DNA of 64,000 nucleotides, from contig JAILWQ010000001.1 of assembly GCA_025698865.1 (NCBI GenBank), positions 744,001 to 808,000 on the forward strand. The letters run 5' to 3'. Within the stretch, counting starts at the first letter, position 1. The number at the start of each line of letters is the position of its first letter. The notes beneath the pieces are model-generated. The model saw only the letters and a list, made by a program, of their open reading frames with translations. It was not told the DNA's origin and did not search any database. Made by a program: the position numbers and the translations under genes. Shown here one piece after another: positions 36,426 through 47,375 of the stretch. Source of the DNA: Erythrobacter sp. (GTDB lineage Bacteria; Pseudomonadota; Alphaproteobacteria; Sphingomonadales; Sphingomonadaceae).

Positions 36426-37451
36426 TCAGCAGACCATGAATATCCCCATGGTCGCCGTCTCCCGCACCCGGCGAGTCCATTCCCTGGCGTAAAACGCGTT
36501 GGCGACGGCCTGCTCCGCCACGCGCAACCCGCTGCGAACGCCGTTGAGCGGCAGGACCGGTTGCGGCATTTCGCGGTCGATCGCTGCGGGCGGGTTTGCG
36601 GCGTAGGTCGCGCTGTGAATGCCCGGCATGGTGGCGATCGTCTCGCACAAGGCCTCGAAACGGTGGCGCACGATCCGATTGATCCGGCGCCGGTTGCGGC
36701 AAAGCAGCTCGAAACTGTGCGAAACCAGAGTAAAGCTGGCGAAGTCCTCGTCCCTTGCATGTAGCAACGCCGCCCGCATTTCGGGGGCCGAGAGAGCCGT
36801 CAGCTGCGCATGGCGCAGACCTTCGCCGAAATTGTCGATGCAGCCGACGGGCACCTCGATCACGCCGTGGCGTGCTAGGGGATGCCGATCCTCGGCGCCC
36901 AGCGCGATCCCGCATTCGCTGGCCGCGATACCGGGACAATGGCTCGTCTCGTGCGTGAAGCCCAGCTCGGCGAGCGCCCGCAGCGTATCGTCGTTCGCAC
37001 CGTAATTGCCCGCACGGAAGGCGACCGGGCGCGGCGCGCCGGCGGCCATCAGCAGAGCGCGGGCATGGTCGATCAGCCGGCACTGGTCCTCGAAGGCGAA
37101 ATCGCGCATGTTGCGGCCGGTCCTGTCGCCCAGCGGATTGGCGCTGCCCGCCAGCGCGAGCCATTCGGCGTGGAGGTGCAGCTGAACATCGTGGCTGCGC
37201 GCCACGATCGGCCCGACGATATCGGCGATCGCCTCGACCCCGTAGACGAGCGCGGGCATCGGATCGACGAAGAACACGCCCTTGATCCCGTGCCGCTCGA
37301 GCACGTCCATCTGGTAGCCGATGCCGACCGCGCCATCGGGTGTCTCGCAGGAAATGGAGCGCGCGAAGTTCTCCGCGCGGCTCACCGCGCGTTTGCGCGC
37401 GGCCAGGCCGTAGGAATATTCGGTGTCGATCGTGATGAAGACGCCGGTCAT
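36426..37451 (-). CDS. Polysaccharide deacetylase-family protein
   Basis: A 341-residue protein with a NodB-like fold. The N-terminus FITIDTEYSYG holds the catalytic/metal Asp region, HLHAEWLAL provides metal His residues, and FRAGNYGANDDTLRALAELGF is the usual MT3-like Arg motif. TLVSHSFELL is a late His motif. There is no signal peptide, so it is cytoplasmic or acts on lipid-linked or small substrates. The nearest neighbours give no pathway. The exact substrate is unknown. Confidence 0.8.
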   Translation of the reverse strand: MTGVFITIDTEYSYGLAARKRAVSRAENFARSISCETPDGAVGIGYQMDVLERHGIKGVFFVDPMPALVYGVEAIADIVGPIVARSHDVQLHLHAEWLALAGSANPLGDRTGRNMRDFAFEDQCRLIDHARALLMAAGAPRPVAFRAGNYGANDDTLRALAELGFTHETSHCPGIAASECGIALGAEDRHPLARHGVIEVPVGCIDNFGEGLRHAQLTALSAPEMRAALLHARDEDFASFTLVSHSFELLCRNRRRINRIVRHRFEALCETIATMPGIHSATYAANPPAAIDREMPQPVLPLNGVRSGLRVAEQAVANAFYAREWTRRVRETATMGIFMVC

Positions 37452-37505
37452 GCCGCTGTGCCTTAGCAGGGCCGGGTTAAGGCCGGGTTTGCAGGCGCAC
37501 GCGCA

Positions 37506-38270
37506 TCAGATTCCGCCCGGTGTGAAGTCGAACCCGGCCGTGGCAAGTCCGTCGCACAGGCTGTCGACGCAGCTCCTGAGCTGATCCGCGTCAGTCGAGC
37601 GGATGACGAAATTGGCCCCCACCCGCCCCTCACGGAAGAAGGGATAGCTGCCGATCTGACAATTCTCATGCGCCTTTTCGACCTGGCGCAGAATGTCCGA
37701 CACCTCGCTTTCGGGTGTCCAGCAGCCGATCGTCTCGGACAGGAGCGGCGCGCCGCCCTCCAGCGTACCGGTCAGCGCATCGAGCATTCCGGCGGTGATG
37801 TGCGGCACCCCGGCCATGAGGTGGATGTTGCCGATCCTGATTCCCGGCGCACCCGACATGCGGTTGGGGATCAAGTCCGCGCCCTCGGGCACGCGCGCCA
37901 TGCGCAGCCGCGCCTCGGTCAGTTCCTTGCCGATGCCGGTGTAATGGCGTTCGAGCATCGCCCGTGCTTCGGAATGGATCACCACCGGAACGCCCAGCGC
38001 CTCGGCCACGGCATCGACCGTGATGTCGTCATGCGTCGGGCCGATCCCGCCCGTGGTGAAGAGATAGTCGTAGCCTTCGCGAAGGGCGTTCACCGCCTCG
38101 ACGATGCGTGCGGTGACGTCCGGCACCACCCGGACTTCGGACAGTCGGATGCCCTGCACCTGCAGCCAGCTCGCGATCTGGGCGATGTTCCTGTCATGGG
38201 TCCGGCCCGACAGGATCTCGTCACCGATCACGACCAGCCCGGCGGTGTAGATGCGCTCGCTCATGGTCAT
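37506..38270 (-). CDS. CinA/MoCF molybdopterin-binding-domain protein
   Basis: A 254-residue protein made of one MoCF_biosynth (CinA N-terminal) domain: TAGLVVIGDEILSGRTHDRN, LFTTGGIGPTHDDITVDAVAEAL and ADLIPNRMSGAPGIRI. The nicotinamide-nucleotide amidase domain found at the C-terminus of full CinA is missing, so it is the short form. Related stand-alone proteins are linked to ADP-ribose or FAD pyrophosphatase activity; the function here is not certain. Two ATGs (38270 and 38264) are possible starts. Confidence 0.88.
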   Translation of the reverse strand: MTMSERIYTAGLVVIGDEILSGRTHDRNIAQIASWLQVQGIRLSEVRVVPDVTARIVEAVNALREGYDYLFTTGGIGPTHDDITVDAVAEALGVPVVIHSEARAMLERHYTGIGKELTEARLRMARVPEGADLIPNRMSGAPGIRIGNIHLMAGVPHITAGMLDALTGTLEGGAPLLSETIGCWTPESEVSDILRQVEKAHENCQIGSYPFFREGRVGANFVIRSTDADQLRSCVDSLCDGLATAGFDFTPGGI

Positions 38271-38297
38271 GCGATTACCGCGCCTTTGCAGGCTTGG

Positions 38298-39797
38298 CTA
38301 CTCGGCCGCGGCCATTTCCCTTGCCGCCCCCCGATCCTGTCGTGCGCGGGAGAATTCGAGGATGCCGTCGGTGATCGGCTCGCTCGCCATCCGCTTACGG
38401 TCGACGAGATATTCCTGATTGAGCCGCCAGGGATATGCGACCGCGTTCTTCGGCATCAGATGCTTCGAGCGCTGGATATATCCGCTGGAAAAGTCGAAGA
38501 TATCGTCCTCCTCCAGATCGTGACCCTCGGGCAGGACGGGCACCGCCATGTCCGCCCCGATCCGGTCCATGTGATTGAGGACGCGGCAGACATAATCGGA
38601 GTTCAGATCCGCACGCAGCGTCCAGCTCGCATTGAGATAGCCGAAGACCACCGCAAGGTTGGGCAGGTTCGAGAACATGCAGCCCTTGTAATAGAAGCGC
38701 TGCGCGAAATCGACCGGCTCGCCGTCCACCGAGACCGCGATCTTCCCCGCCACGCACAGCTTCAGTCCGGTCGCGGTCACGATGATGTCGGCGGGCAGGA
38801 AACGGCCGTTTGAAAGGAGCACACCGTCTTTCTCGAACGCCTCGATCCGAGCCGTGACGATTTCCGCGCGCCCTTCGTTGATCGCCTCGAACAGGTCGTT
38901 GTCGGGCACGAGGCACAGCCGCTGGTCCCACGGATCGTAAGGCGGTGTGAAAGCCTCACGCTCGAAATTCTCGCCAAGCACCTTCTCGATCCGCTTGTGA
39001 AGCAGTTCGCCCATCTTGTCCGGTTTGGTCCGGGCGCGCTTGAAGCCGAGGCTCTGGAGCTTGACGTTCTTCCACCGCGTGATGCGATATGCGGTCTCCT
39101 CGGGCAGGACCTTGCGCAGGAAATTGGCAATCGAATCCCTTGCCGGTCGCGCGAACATCCAGGTCGGCGTTCGCTGGAGCATGGTCACCTTTCCGGCGTC
39201 GGCCGCCATGGCCGGAACGATGGTGACCGCAGTCGCGCCCGAACCGATCACCACCACCCGCTTGCCGGCATGGTCGAGATCATCGGGCCAGAATTGCGGA
39301 TGGACGATCCGCCCCTCGAAGCGCTCCGTCGCGAAGCCGGGGTCGTAGGGCTCGTCGTAATCGTAATAGCCCGAGCCGAGATAGAGCCAGTTGGCGGTCA
39401 GCCGCTTCTTCTCGCCGTCCTGCGTTTCGGCGACGATATGCCAGCGCGCCTGCGCCATGTCGAAATCGGCGGACAGGACCTTGTGGCCGAAGCGGATGTT
39501 CGGCTCGATGCCCCGCTCGGCAACGATGCGGTGGAGATAATCCAGAATGGCGGGCGCATCGGCGATGCTCTTCTCGTGCCGCCAGGGTTCGAAATCGAAG
39601 CCCAGCGTGTGCATGTCGCTGTCGGACCGGATGCCGGGATAGCGGAACAGGTCCCAGGTGCCGCCCAGATTCTCGCGCCGTTCGAGAATGGCAAAGCTGC
39701 GGTCCGGACATTTCTCGGTCAGATGCGCGGCCATGCCGATACCGGAAAGGCCCGCCCCCACGATCAGGACATCGAAATCCGTCTGCTGTTCGGTCAT
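38298..39797 (-). CDS. Flavin-containing monooxygenase, Baeyer-Villiger type
   Basis: A 499-residue FAD/NADPH monooxygenase. The FAD Rossmann motif is VLIVGAGLSGIGMAAHL, and the NADPH motif is VVIGSGATAVTIVPAMA. Between them FEGRIVHPQFWP matches the Baeyer-Villiger fingerprint FxGxxxHxxxWP. A C-terminal TATGLK segment is also typical. The family converts ketones to esters or oxygenates heteroatoms with O2 and NADPH; the substrate cannot be inferred. It is divergent from the TonB receptor gene, 96 bases apart. Confidence 0.92.
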   Translation of the reverse strand: MTEQQTDFDVLIVGAGLSGIGMAAHLTEKCPDRSFAILERRENLGGTWDLFRYPGIRSDSDMHTLGFDFEPWRHEKSIADAPAILDYLHRIVAERGIEPNIRFGHKVLSADFDMAQARWHIVAETQDGEKKRLTANWLYLGSGYYDYDEPYDPGFATERFEGRIVHPQFWPDDLDHAGKRVVVIGSGATAVTIVPAMAADAGKVTMLQRTPTWMFARPARDSIANFLRKVLPEETAYRITRWKNVKLQSLGFKRARTKPDKMGELLHKRIEKVLGENFEREAFTPPYDPWDQRLCLVPDNDLFEAINEGRAEIVTARIEAFEKDGVLLSNGRFLPADIIVTATGLKLCVAGKIAVSVDGEPVDFAQRFYYKGCMFSNLPNLAVVFGYLNASWTLRADLNSDYVCRVLNHMDRIGADMAVPVLPEGHDLEEDDIFDFSSGYIQRSKHLMPKNAVAYPWRLNQEYLVDRKRMASEPITDGILEFSRARQDRGAAREMAAAE

Positions 39798-39893
39798 GTT
39801 CGCCCTCTCTCCTCTTTACGTGAACGTAACCCAAGGCGGACGGGTGCACCAGCCCCGTTGCATTGCGCAACGCAAAGCGGCTAGCGGCCGGCG

Positions 39894-41915
39894 ATGCGGT
39901 CGCTTCTTTCCTTCGGTTTCGTTTTTTTCGCTGTTCCATGCTGGGCGCAGCTGCCGGGCGAGGATCAGGAGCAGGCGGATGCTGGTCCGATCATCGTCGT
40001 GACCGGCGAGGGCCTCGAGGAAACACCGGCCAGCCCCGCCTATTCCAGCCGCGAGATCGGGCGCGAGCAGATCGTCACCACGCCATCGGGCACAGTGGAG
40101 GAAGCGCTGAGCGCAGTGGCCGGTTTCCAGCAGTTCCGCCGCTCCGACAGCCGCTCCGCCAATCCGAGCGCGCAGGGCGTGACGCTGCGCGCGCTCGGCG
40201 GAAACGCCACCAGCCGCGCGCTGGTCCTGCTCGACGGCGTGCCGATCGCCGATCCCTTCTTCGGCTATATCCCCTTCGGCGCGCTGGCGACCGAACGGCT
40301 GGCCAGCATCCGCGTGACGCGGGGCGGCGGATCGGGACCCTTCGGCGCGGGCGCGCTCGCCGGGACGATCGAGTTGGAGAGTGCCGGACTCGACACGCTC
40401 GCTCCGCTGGGGGCAAGCCTGCTCGCCAACCAGCGCGGGGGGACCGAGGCGAGCGCGATGCTGGCCCGGCCGCTCGGCGCCGGTTTTGCAGTCGCGAGCG
40501 CGCGCTGGGACCGCTCGCAAGGCTTCTTCACCACGCCGGAGGACCAGCGTGTCCCGGCAACGGCGCGCGCCCGTTACGACAGCTGGTCGGGCAGCCTGCG
40601 CGGCGTCGCCCCGATCGGCGCGAGCATGGAGCTGCAGGCGAATGCGCTGGTGTTCGACGACCGGCGCACCCTGCGCTTCGAAGGCGCGGACAGCTCGGCC
40701 AGCGGCGCGGATGCGAGCCTGCGCCTCGTCGGGCGCGGCGAGTGGCAGTTCGACGCCCTCGCCTATCTCCAGACCCGCGATTTCACCAATGTGGTGATCA
40801 GCTCGACCCGGTTCGTGCCCGTGCTCGACCAGCGCGACACGCCCTCCACCGGTCTCGGCGGCAAGCTGGAAGTGCGCCCACCCGTCGGAGGCGGCCACAC
40901 GCTGCGGCTCGGTGCCGATTTCCGGCGGGCCGAGGGCGAGTTGCAGGAAGATGCCTTCAGCGCCTTTACCGGCAATCTCACCGAACGGCGCCGCGCAGGA
41001 GGATCGACCTCGGATCTCGGCCTGTTTGCGGAGGACGACTGGTCGCTCGGCAATCTGGTCCTTACCGGCGGCGTGCGCGCGGACCGGACAGTGATCGGCG
41101 ACGGGTTCTACGTGGCCCGCAATCCGGCCGGCGCGATCGTCGAGGAGGACCTTTCGCCCCGGCGGTCCGACTGGAGCTTTACCTGGCGCGCGGGCGCGGC
41201 TTGGCAGGCGAGCGATGCCCTGCGGTTGCGCGGCGCCGCCTATCGCGGGCTGCGCCTGCCCACGCTGAACGAGCTGCTGCGGCCATTCGTAGTGTTCCCG
41301 GTGGTGACCGAGGCCAACGCCGCGCTCCGCAACGAGGAGCTCGAAGGTTACGAGGCGGGGATCGATTTCGCGCCCGTGCCGGAGGTGGAACTGACCGCGA
41401 CCGTCTTCGACAACCGGGTCGAAGGCGCCATCGCCAATGTGACGCTCGCCCCCAATCTGCGGCAGCGGCAGAACCTGCCGGCGATCGAGGCGCGGGGGAT
41501 CGAGCTGGGGGCGAGAGCGGCGCTCGGCGCGCTCTCCTTCGACGGGACGCTGGCCTATACCGATGCCGAGACCGTGGGCCGAGGACCTTCGGCCGCGCTC
41601 GACGGAAACCGCCCGTCGCAGACACCCCGCTGGGCGGCTGCGGCAACGGCCAGCTGGCGGACCGATGCCGGATGGCTCGCCGCGCTTACCGTGCGCCATG
41701 TCGGCGAACAGTTCGAAAGCGATCTGGAAACCGACCGGCTAGCACCGGCGACGACGCTCGGCGCCTTCGTCCAGCTTTCGCTCGCCCGACCTCTCTCGCT
41801 GGTCGTGCGGGGAGAGAACCTGACCGGCGAGACGATCGTCACCCGCAATGCCGACGGCACGCTCGATCTCGGCGCGCCGCGGACCATCTGGGCCGGGGTC
41901 CGCTACGGGTTCTAG
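39894..41915 (+). CDS. TonB-dependent outer-membrane receptor
   Basis: A 673-residue receptor with a signal peptide (residues 1-18, ending PCWA-QL). A TonB box-like PIIVVTGEG is followed by a plug domain with SGTVEEALSAVAGFQQFRR, RALGGNATSRALVLLDGVPIADPFFG and a conserved GGGSGPFGAGALAG segment. A 22-strand barrel ends in the terminal aromatic IWAGVRYGF. At 673 residues it is in the BtuB/copper-receptor size class rather than the siderophore class. The ligand is unknown. It marks the left edge of the backbone before the integrase. Confidence 0.93.
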   Translation: MRSLLSFGFVFFAVPCWAQLPGEDQEQADAGPIIVVTGEGLEETPASPAYSSREIGREQIVTTPSGTVEEALSAVAGFQQFRRSDSRSANPSAQGVTLRALGGNATSRALVLLDGVPIADPFFGYIPFGALATERLASIRVTRGGGSGPFGAGALAGTIELESAGLDTLAPLGASLLANQRGGTEASAMLARPLGAGFAVASARWDRSQGFFTTPEDQRVPATARARYDSWSGSLRGVAPIGASMELQANALVFDDRRTLRFEGADSSASGADASLRLVGRGEWQFDALAYLQTRDFTNVVISSTRFVPVLDQRDTPSTGLGGKLEVRPPVGGGHTLRLGADFRRAEGELQEDAFSAFTGNLTERRRAGGSTSDLGLFAEDDWSLGNLVLTGGVRADRTVIGDGFYVARNPAGAIVEEDLSPRRSDWSFTWRAGAAWQASDALRLRGAAYRGLRLPTLNELLRPFVVFPVVTEANAALRNEELEGYEAGIDFAPVPEVELTATVFDNRVEGAIANVTLAPNLRQRQNLPAIEARGIELGARAALGALSFDGTLAYTDAETVGRGPSAALDGNRPSQTPRWAAAATASWRTDAGWLAALTVRHVGEQFESDLETDRLAPATTLGAFVQLSLARPLSLVVRGENLTGETIVTRNADGTLDLGAPRTIWAGVRYGF

Positions 41916-42103
41916 GCGGTCGTGGCGGCGCCAGCTGCGACTCGATTCGCCGGCCTGCCTGCTCGCTGGCGGCGATCGAGGGAATGGCAGGGGTGACAGG
42001 AACCCCAGCCACAAATCGTCCAAGTGTCTGAAAGCTCACGTTTCCCACTCCAGCCTTGCCCTGATTCGCCACGGCAGGGTGCCACGGAAGGGGACCACGA
42101 CAG

Positions 42104-44128
42104 ATGTGCGGCATTCAGAACGTCACCCGCAAGCAGGGCACGTATTATTACCGCAGACTCATACGTTTAGGCGCTGATAAGCCTTTTCGAATACGCTTCT
42201 CGCTCAAGACAACCAGCCGCAAGCGCGCAGGGCTGCTCGCGCCGGCCCTGACCTTGATCTGCGAAAGGGTCGCGATGAACATGATGAGCAATATGGCGCG
42301 CGACGGGCTGGACAGTGCGCAAAGAGCCGAGATTTTCCGGCGCCAGATTCTGATCGAACGCGACCGGCTGGAGGCGATGCATGCCAGCCTTCACGTGCTT
42401 CCGCCCGAAGACCACGACGATATCGGCAAGGCGCTCACGCTTCGCCTGGGCGCAAGCGAGATGGCCGCGCAGGATGGCGCGATGCAGGGCAAGGTCGAAG
42501 ATTTCCTCGTTGCCCGGATCGATCCCGACAATGACGACGAGGACATCGTGGTCCTCGCCTGGTCGGATCTCGCTGCCTCGATCGAGCACGAAGGGGCCGA
42601 ACAGGCCGCGGTCGCCCGGTTGTCCGAGCTTGGCATGGAGCAATCCGCATTGCGCGAGGCAATGGCGCGCAAGGTCGTTAACGAGGCGCGCATCGTCGCC
42701 ATCCGCGAATTTAGGGAGGTGCTGGCTAATCCTGGCTCGATCTACGAGCCCGTCCCGCGGAGCGAACGCGAGGTGCCTCCGCAGTGTGCCGCCGCACCCC
42801 TGGTCCCTTCCGCGCCTTCCCCCGCCCAGCCCGCGGTGACAGGTCCTTATGCGACCATGACGGCGACCGAAGCGCTGGAGAAATTTTTCGAGCACAACCC
42901 CAAGACCGGCGGCAAGGACGGGAACTCAAGACGGAAGAACGGGCAGGCTTGGCAAGCGAACACGCGCAAGCAGGCGCGGGCCTCCGCGCGCCTCTTAGAG
43001 CAGGTTATGGAAGGCCGGCCGCTTGCGCAGATTACGCACGATGATCTGGTTACCCTCAATAATTGCTTCGAAAACGTGCAAGGTGCGACCTTCCTGCGAT
43101 CGCCGAAGCAGCAGGGGATGACCATTTTCGAGATCGTTGATGAATATGCGGCTCTCATTGCCGAGAACGAGAAGCCTGCAGAGAAGGGGGAGAAGAAACC
43201 GGAGGGTGGCAGTGAAGGAGTGAATGCAGCGACGCGATTGACCCGAAAAGACCTTGGCCTGGCCTTATCGACAACCAATCGCCACTTTATCCTCCTTCGT
43301 CAGCTGACAAACTGGTTCTCTCGACACCAACCGATTGCCGATCTGGATTACAGCGCCTTTATCATGAAAAAGCGCGGCAACGCTCGGAAGGATCGGCCAC
43401 GCTATACGGAAGAGCAAGGGCGGATGATCTTCGGCCTCCCACCTTGGACGGGCACGGCATCTCCCAAGCGCCGAATGCAGCGTGGCACGAGCATCGTGCA
43501 TGATTCCTGGTATTGGGTCCCGATGATCGCCTGGTATACCGGCATGCGTCTCGACGAGATCAGCAGTCTCGAGCTCGACGAGATCGAGTTAGAAGGCGGG
43601 CATTGGCAGATTCAGGTGAAGCCGAATTCGCTTCGCGGTTTGAAGACGGATAGCTCCGAGCGCGTTTTGCCGGTGGCGAGCCAGCTGCTGAAGCTGGGTT
43701 TCGACAAATACATCGAGGCTCTCCGTGCCGAAGGCGAATGGCTTCTCTTCCCCGAACTGCTGCCCGAAAGCGGCATAGGGACCTTGGGCCGCGCATTCTA
43801 CAAGACGCGGTGGACTCACCTCGCCAAGCAGCTGCCGTTTCTCGTAGAGGGCCAAGCCAACCACTCGTTTCGGCACACGGCAATCGACGCGATGAAAGCA
43901 GCTGGCATCCCGAGCGAGATACGCGCGGACTTTGCCGGGCATAAGCTTCTGTCGGAAACCGAAGGCCGCTACTCTGACGCGCATATGAATTTGCTGCGCG
44001 AGGCCGCAGAAACCATTCCACAGGTCACGGACGACCTCACGCCCCACCCTATCAATCTGTTACCCAAACGACTTCGACAACCGAGGAAGGCGCGCCCAAA
44101 AAAGGCCAATTCATCTGAAAAATGTTAG
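42104..44128 (+). CDS. Tyrosine site-specific integrase with long N-terminal region
   Basis: A 674-residue recombinase. The N-terminus (VTRKQGTYYYRRLIR) is like the DUF6538 arm-binding domain of island integrases, and a helical/charged region runs to about 240. A SAM-like core-binding domain lies about 250-420. The catalytic domain has WYTGMRLDEISSLELDEI (first Arg), HSFRHTAIDAMKAAG (His-x-x-Arg), AGHKLLSETEGRY (second His and the nucleophile Tyr). It faces the minus-strand restriction operon and is the likely mobilising enzyme of the 42-54 kb island. No att repeat or tRNA was found at its end. Confidence 0.9.
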   Translation: MCGIQNVTRKQGTYYYRRLIRLGADKPFRIRFSLKTTSRKRAGLLAPALTLICERVAMNMMSNMARDGLDSAQRAEIFRRQILIERDRLEAMHASLHVLPPEDHDDIGKALTLRLGASEMAAQDGAMQGKVEDFLVARIDPDNDDEDIVVLAWSDLAASIEHEGAEQAAVARLSELGMEQSALREAMARKVVNEARIVAIREFREVLANPGSIYEPVPRSEREVPPQCAAAPLVPSAPSPAQPAVTGPYATMTATEALEKFFEHNPKTGGKDGNSRRKNGQAWQANTRKQARASARLLEQVMEGRPLAQITHDDLVTLNNCFENVQGATFLRSPKQQGMTIFEIVDEYAALIAENEKPAEKGEKKPEGGSEGVNAATRLTRKDLGLALSTTNRHFILLRQLTNWFSRHQPIADLDYSAFIMKKRGNARKDRPRYTEEQGRMIFGLPPWTGTASPKRRMQRGTSIVHDSWYWVPMIAWYTGMRLDEISSLELDEIELEGGHWQIQVKPNSLRGLKTDSSERVLPVASQLLKLGFDKYIEALRAEGEWLLFPELLPESGIGTLGRAFYKTRWTHLAKQLPFLVEGQANHSFRHTAIDAMKAAGIPSEIRADFAGHKLLSETEGRYSDAHMNLLREAAETIPQVTDDLTPHPINLLPKRLRQPRKARPKKANSSEKC

Positions 44129-44162
44129 ATGATGAACGCGAAGATTCGCTCGTGCGAAGTGA

Positions 44163-47100
44163 CTACCACGCCGCGGCGAGAAGTTCGGCCTGCTGGATGA
44201 CGGTCTGCACTGCAGCATCCTGAAGGTCTGGTGGGTAGCCGTATTTGCGCAGGATGCGCTTCACCAGAACGCGCATCCTCGCACGAGCAGATTCGCGGTG
44301 CGCCCAATCGACGCTGGCGTTCGCCTTGAGGTTCTCGACCAGTTCAGCAGCGATGATCTTGAGGCTGTCGTTGCCCATGATATCGACAGCGCTCTCGTTG
44401 TCCGCCAGCGCTTCGTAGAAGGCAATCTCCTCGTCGGACAACCCTTCCTCTTCACCGCGCGCCAGCTTCTCGCGTATTTCCTTGGCGAGCTCGATCAGCG
44501 TCTGCAGCACCTCGACGGTGCTGACCGCATTGGTGTGATAGCGCGCGATCGCGGCCGTCAGCCGTTCGGAGTATTTCCGGCTTTCGACAGCGTGCGTCTG
44601 CGATCTTGACCGGATCTTGTCGGCCAGCAGTTTCTTGAGGGCTTCAAGCGCCAGGTTGGGCCGCTCGCTATTGCGCATTTCGGCCAAAAACTCATCGGAC
44701 AGTATAGAGATGTCCGGCGACGCCATGCCTGCCGCCTGGAGGATATCGACGATCTCCGTCGAGACGACTGACCGGTCGATCAGCTGCTGAACCGCCAGTT
44801 CCCGGTCCTTTTTGGATTTCGTCGCGCCGCTGCTCTTCACCAGCGCGGCCCGCACGGTCTGGTAGAAAGCGACCTCGTCGCGGATGGCCTTTGCCTCGTC
44901 GCTTGCGGATGCGAGGGCAAAGGCCTTGCTCAGGGCCAGGACCAAATCCTGGAAGCGACGATGTGCGGCCTTTTTCGCGTCGTCGGTCGTTTCCTTTTGC
45001 GCAGCCTCATGCTGTCGCGCCAGTATCCACTCCAGCGCCGCGGCGAGACACTTCAACCGCTGGCTCGGTGTTCCGTGCATTCCCGGCCCGCAATCGAAGC
45101 CATGGAACATGGCGCTGACGACTTCGAACCGCTCGAGCATGACGCGGATCGCCAGCTTCTCGTCGATACCGGTCTTTTCACGATCGGATGGCGAATAGAT
45201 GCCGAGTGCCGCCTTCAGGTTCTGGGCGATGCCGATGTAGTCGACGACGAGCCCCGCTTCCTTGTCGCGGAAAACGCGGTTCACACGGGCGATCGCCTGC
45301 ATCAGGCCGTGGCCGCGCATAGGCTTGTCGATATACATCGTGTGCATCGATGGCGCGTCGAATCCCGTCAGCCACATATCGCGCACCAGCACGAGCTTGA
45401 GCGGATCGTCCGGATCCTTGGCGCGCTTGGCCAGTTCATCCCGCCGGGCCTTGCCGCCGATATGCGGCTGCCATTCCTGCGGGTCCGAAGCGCTCCCAGT
45501 CATGACGATTTTCACCACACCCTGCGCCACGTCGTCCGAGTGCCAGTCCGGGCGCAGGGCAACGATTTCGTCATAGAGCGCCACGCAGATACGGCGGCTC
45601 ATGCACACGGCCATCGCCTTACCGTCCAGCGCCTCCAGACGCCGTTCGAGATGTTCGACCAGATCGGCGGCGACGAGCTTCAACCGGGCTTTCGAGCCTA
45701 CCAACCGTTCGACAGCGGCCCAGCGCGCCTTCAGCTTTTCTTGGTCCGAGACAGCCTCGTCCTCGGTCAGTTCCTCCACCTCGGCATCAATGAGCGGCAC
45801 CTGATCTTCCGGCAGTTCGATGCGTGCCAATCGGCTTTCGTAGTAGATCGGCACGGTGGCACCGTCTTCCACCGCGCGGCTGATATCGTAGATATCGACA
45901 TAGTCGCCGAACACTGCGGGCGTGTTGACATCGTCCTTTTCGATCGGCGTTCCGGTAAAGCCGATGAAGGAAGCGTTGGGCAGCGCGTCACGCAGATATT
46001 TCGCATGGCCGTAAGCCCGCTTGCCGGTTCGGGGATCGATACGCGCGCGGAAGCCGTATTGCGATCGATGCGCCTCGTCCGCCATCACGATGATGTTCTG
46101 CCGTTGGCTGACAGGCGGGAGTTCATCCTCGCCCTCGGCCGCAGCGAATTTCTGGATCGTGGTGAAGATGACGCCGCCCGCCGCCCGGTCGAGCTGCGTG
46201 CGCAGATCGTCGCGGCTATCGGCCTGCACCGGTTTCTGCCGAATGAGATCGCTGCACATGGCGAAAGTGCCGAACAGCTGATCATCGAGATCGTTGCGAT
46301 CGGTGATCACGACGATGGTGGGATTTTCGAGAGCCGGATCGCGGACGAGCAGGCCGGCATAGAACGCCATGAGCAGGCTCTTGCCCGAACCCTGGGTGTG
46401 CCAGATCACCCCGATCTTCTTGTCGCCCGGTTCCTGTTCCGCCTGGCTCGGCAAACCGTATCTGAGCGGACTTTCACGCAGCGAACCACCGCGACGGTCA
46501 GTCGCGTAGGGCAGCGCGCGCAAGGTTGCCGACAGCGCGTTCCGGGCAGCGAAGAACTGGTGATAGGCCGCAACGATCTTGACGATGCCGTTGCCGGTAT
46601 CACCGAACACCGTGAAATCGCGCAGCAGCCGGAGCAGGTTGCCGCGGTCGAACACGCCCTTCACCAGCGTTTCGAGCTGAGGGTCGGTGGTCGGCGCGAT
46701 GGTTTCACCATCGACCGAGCGCCACGGCATGAACCGCTCTTCATCCGCGGTGAGCGAGCCGACGCGCGCCTTGATACCGTCAGACGTGACCAGCACGGCA
46801 TTGGTTCGAAACAGCGAGGGTATCTGCGCCTTGTAGGTCTGGAGCTGGTTGAACGCGCCGGACAAGGTGGCGTTCTCGTCGCCGGGGTTCTTCAGTTCCA
46901 GCACACCGAGGGGCAGGCCGTTTACAAACAGGACCACGTCCGGGCGTCGGTTGTATCCCTGCTCAATGACGGTAAACTGGTTTACGGCCAGCCAGTCATT
47001 CTGATCGAACCCGCCGCTGCCGCCGAAATCGATCAGGCGAACCCGATCGCCGCGCATATTGCCGTCGTCGTAGAATTCGACTGGCACGCCTTCGACCAGA

Positions 47101-47375
47101 TACTGGTGAAGCCGCCGGTTCTCCTCGACCAGCGAAGGCGTCTCGCTGGCCAGGAGCCGCCGGATGGCCTCCTCGCGCGTGGTAGCCGGGATCGACGGAT
47201 TGAGGCGTGCCACCGCGTCGCACAGCCGTTCGAGCAGCAAGACGTCGCGATACGCATCGCGCAATGGCTGCGCGCTGTCCGGCGACACGTCAGGCCCGTG
47301 CGCAATTGTCCACCCCAGCTCACCGAGCCATTCGAGCGCCGCCTCCTCGACATGGTCCTCGGCGAACTTGCCCAT
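44163..47375 (-). CDS. hsdR: Type I restriction enzyme R subunit
   Basis: A 1070-residue motor/nuclease subunit. ATG 47375 was chosen because it overlaps the upstream NYN stop (TGATG). The nuclease has RPDVVLF (Asp146) and GVLELKNP (Glu160, Lys162), a PD-ExK site. The SF2 translocase has Walker [14 protein letters not shown] (about 327-333), the DEAH-type box [11 protein letters not shown] and later motifs [28 protein letters not shown] and [10 protein letters not shown]. The C-terminal helical domain docks on the methylase. It is the last gene of the hsdM-hsdS-NYN-hsdR run. Confidence 0.97.
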   Translation of the reverse strand: MGKFAEDHVEEAALEWLGELGWTIAHGPDVSPDSAQPLRDAYRDVLLLERLCDAVARLNPSIPATTREEAIRRLLASETPSLVEENRRLHQYLVEGVPVEFYDDGNMRGDRVRLIDFGGSGGFDQNDWLAVNQFTVIEQGYNRRPDVVLFVNGLPLGVLELKNPGDENATLSGAFNQLQTYKAQIPSLFRTNAVLVTSDGIKARVGSLTADEERFMPWRSVDGETIAPTTDPQLETLVKGVFDRGNLLRLLRDFTVFGDTGNGIVKIVAAYHQFFAARNALSATLRALPYATDRRGGSLRESPLRYGLPSQAEQEPGDKKIGVIWHTQGSGKSLLMAFYAGLLVRDPALENPTIVVITDRNDLDDQLFGTFAMCSDLIRQKPVQADSRDDLRTQLDRAAGGVIFTTIQKFAAAEGEDELPPVSQRQNIIVMADEAHRSQYGFRARIDPRTGKRAYGHAKYLRDALPNASFIGFTGTPIEKDDVNTPAVFGDYVDIYDISRAVEDGATVPIYYESRLARIELPEDQVPLIDAEVEELTEDEAVSDQEKLKARWAAVERLVGSKARLKLVAADLVEHLERRLEALDGKAMAVCMSRRICVALYDEIVALRPDWHSDDVAQGVVKIVMTGSASDPQEWQPHIGGKARRDELAKRAKDPDDPLKLVLVRDMWLTGFDAPSMHTMYIDKPMRGHGLMQAIARVNRVFRDKEAGLVVDYIGIAQNLKAALGIYSPSDREKTGIDEKLAIRVMLERFEVVSAMFHGFDCGPGMHGTPSQRLKCLAAALEWILARQHEAAQKETTDDAKKAAHRRFQDLVLALSKAFALASASDEAKAIRDEVAFYQTVRAALVKSSGATKSKKDRELAVQQLIDRSVVSTEIVDILQAAGMASPDISILSDEFLAEMRNSERPNLALEALKKLLADKIRSRSQTHAVESRKYSERLTAAIARYHTNAVSTVEVLQTLIELAKEIREKLARGEEEGLSDEEIAFYEALADNESAVDIMGNDSLKIIAAELVENLKANASVDWAHRESARARMRVLVKRILRKYGYPPDLQDAAVQTVIQQAELLAAAW

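Noticed and set aside
41916-42103. A tRNA gene or att site at the integrase start.
   Set aside because: No tRNA pattern was found, and no matching repeat was seen near 53.6-55.2 kb or 61-63 kb by eye.
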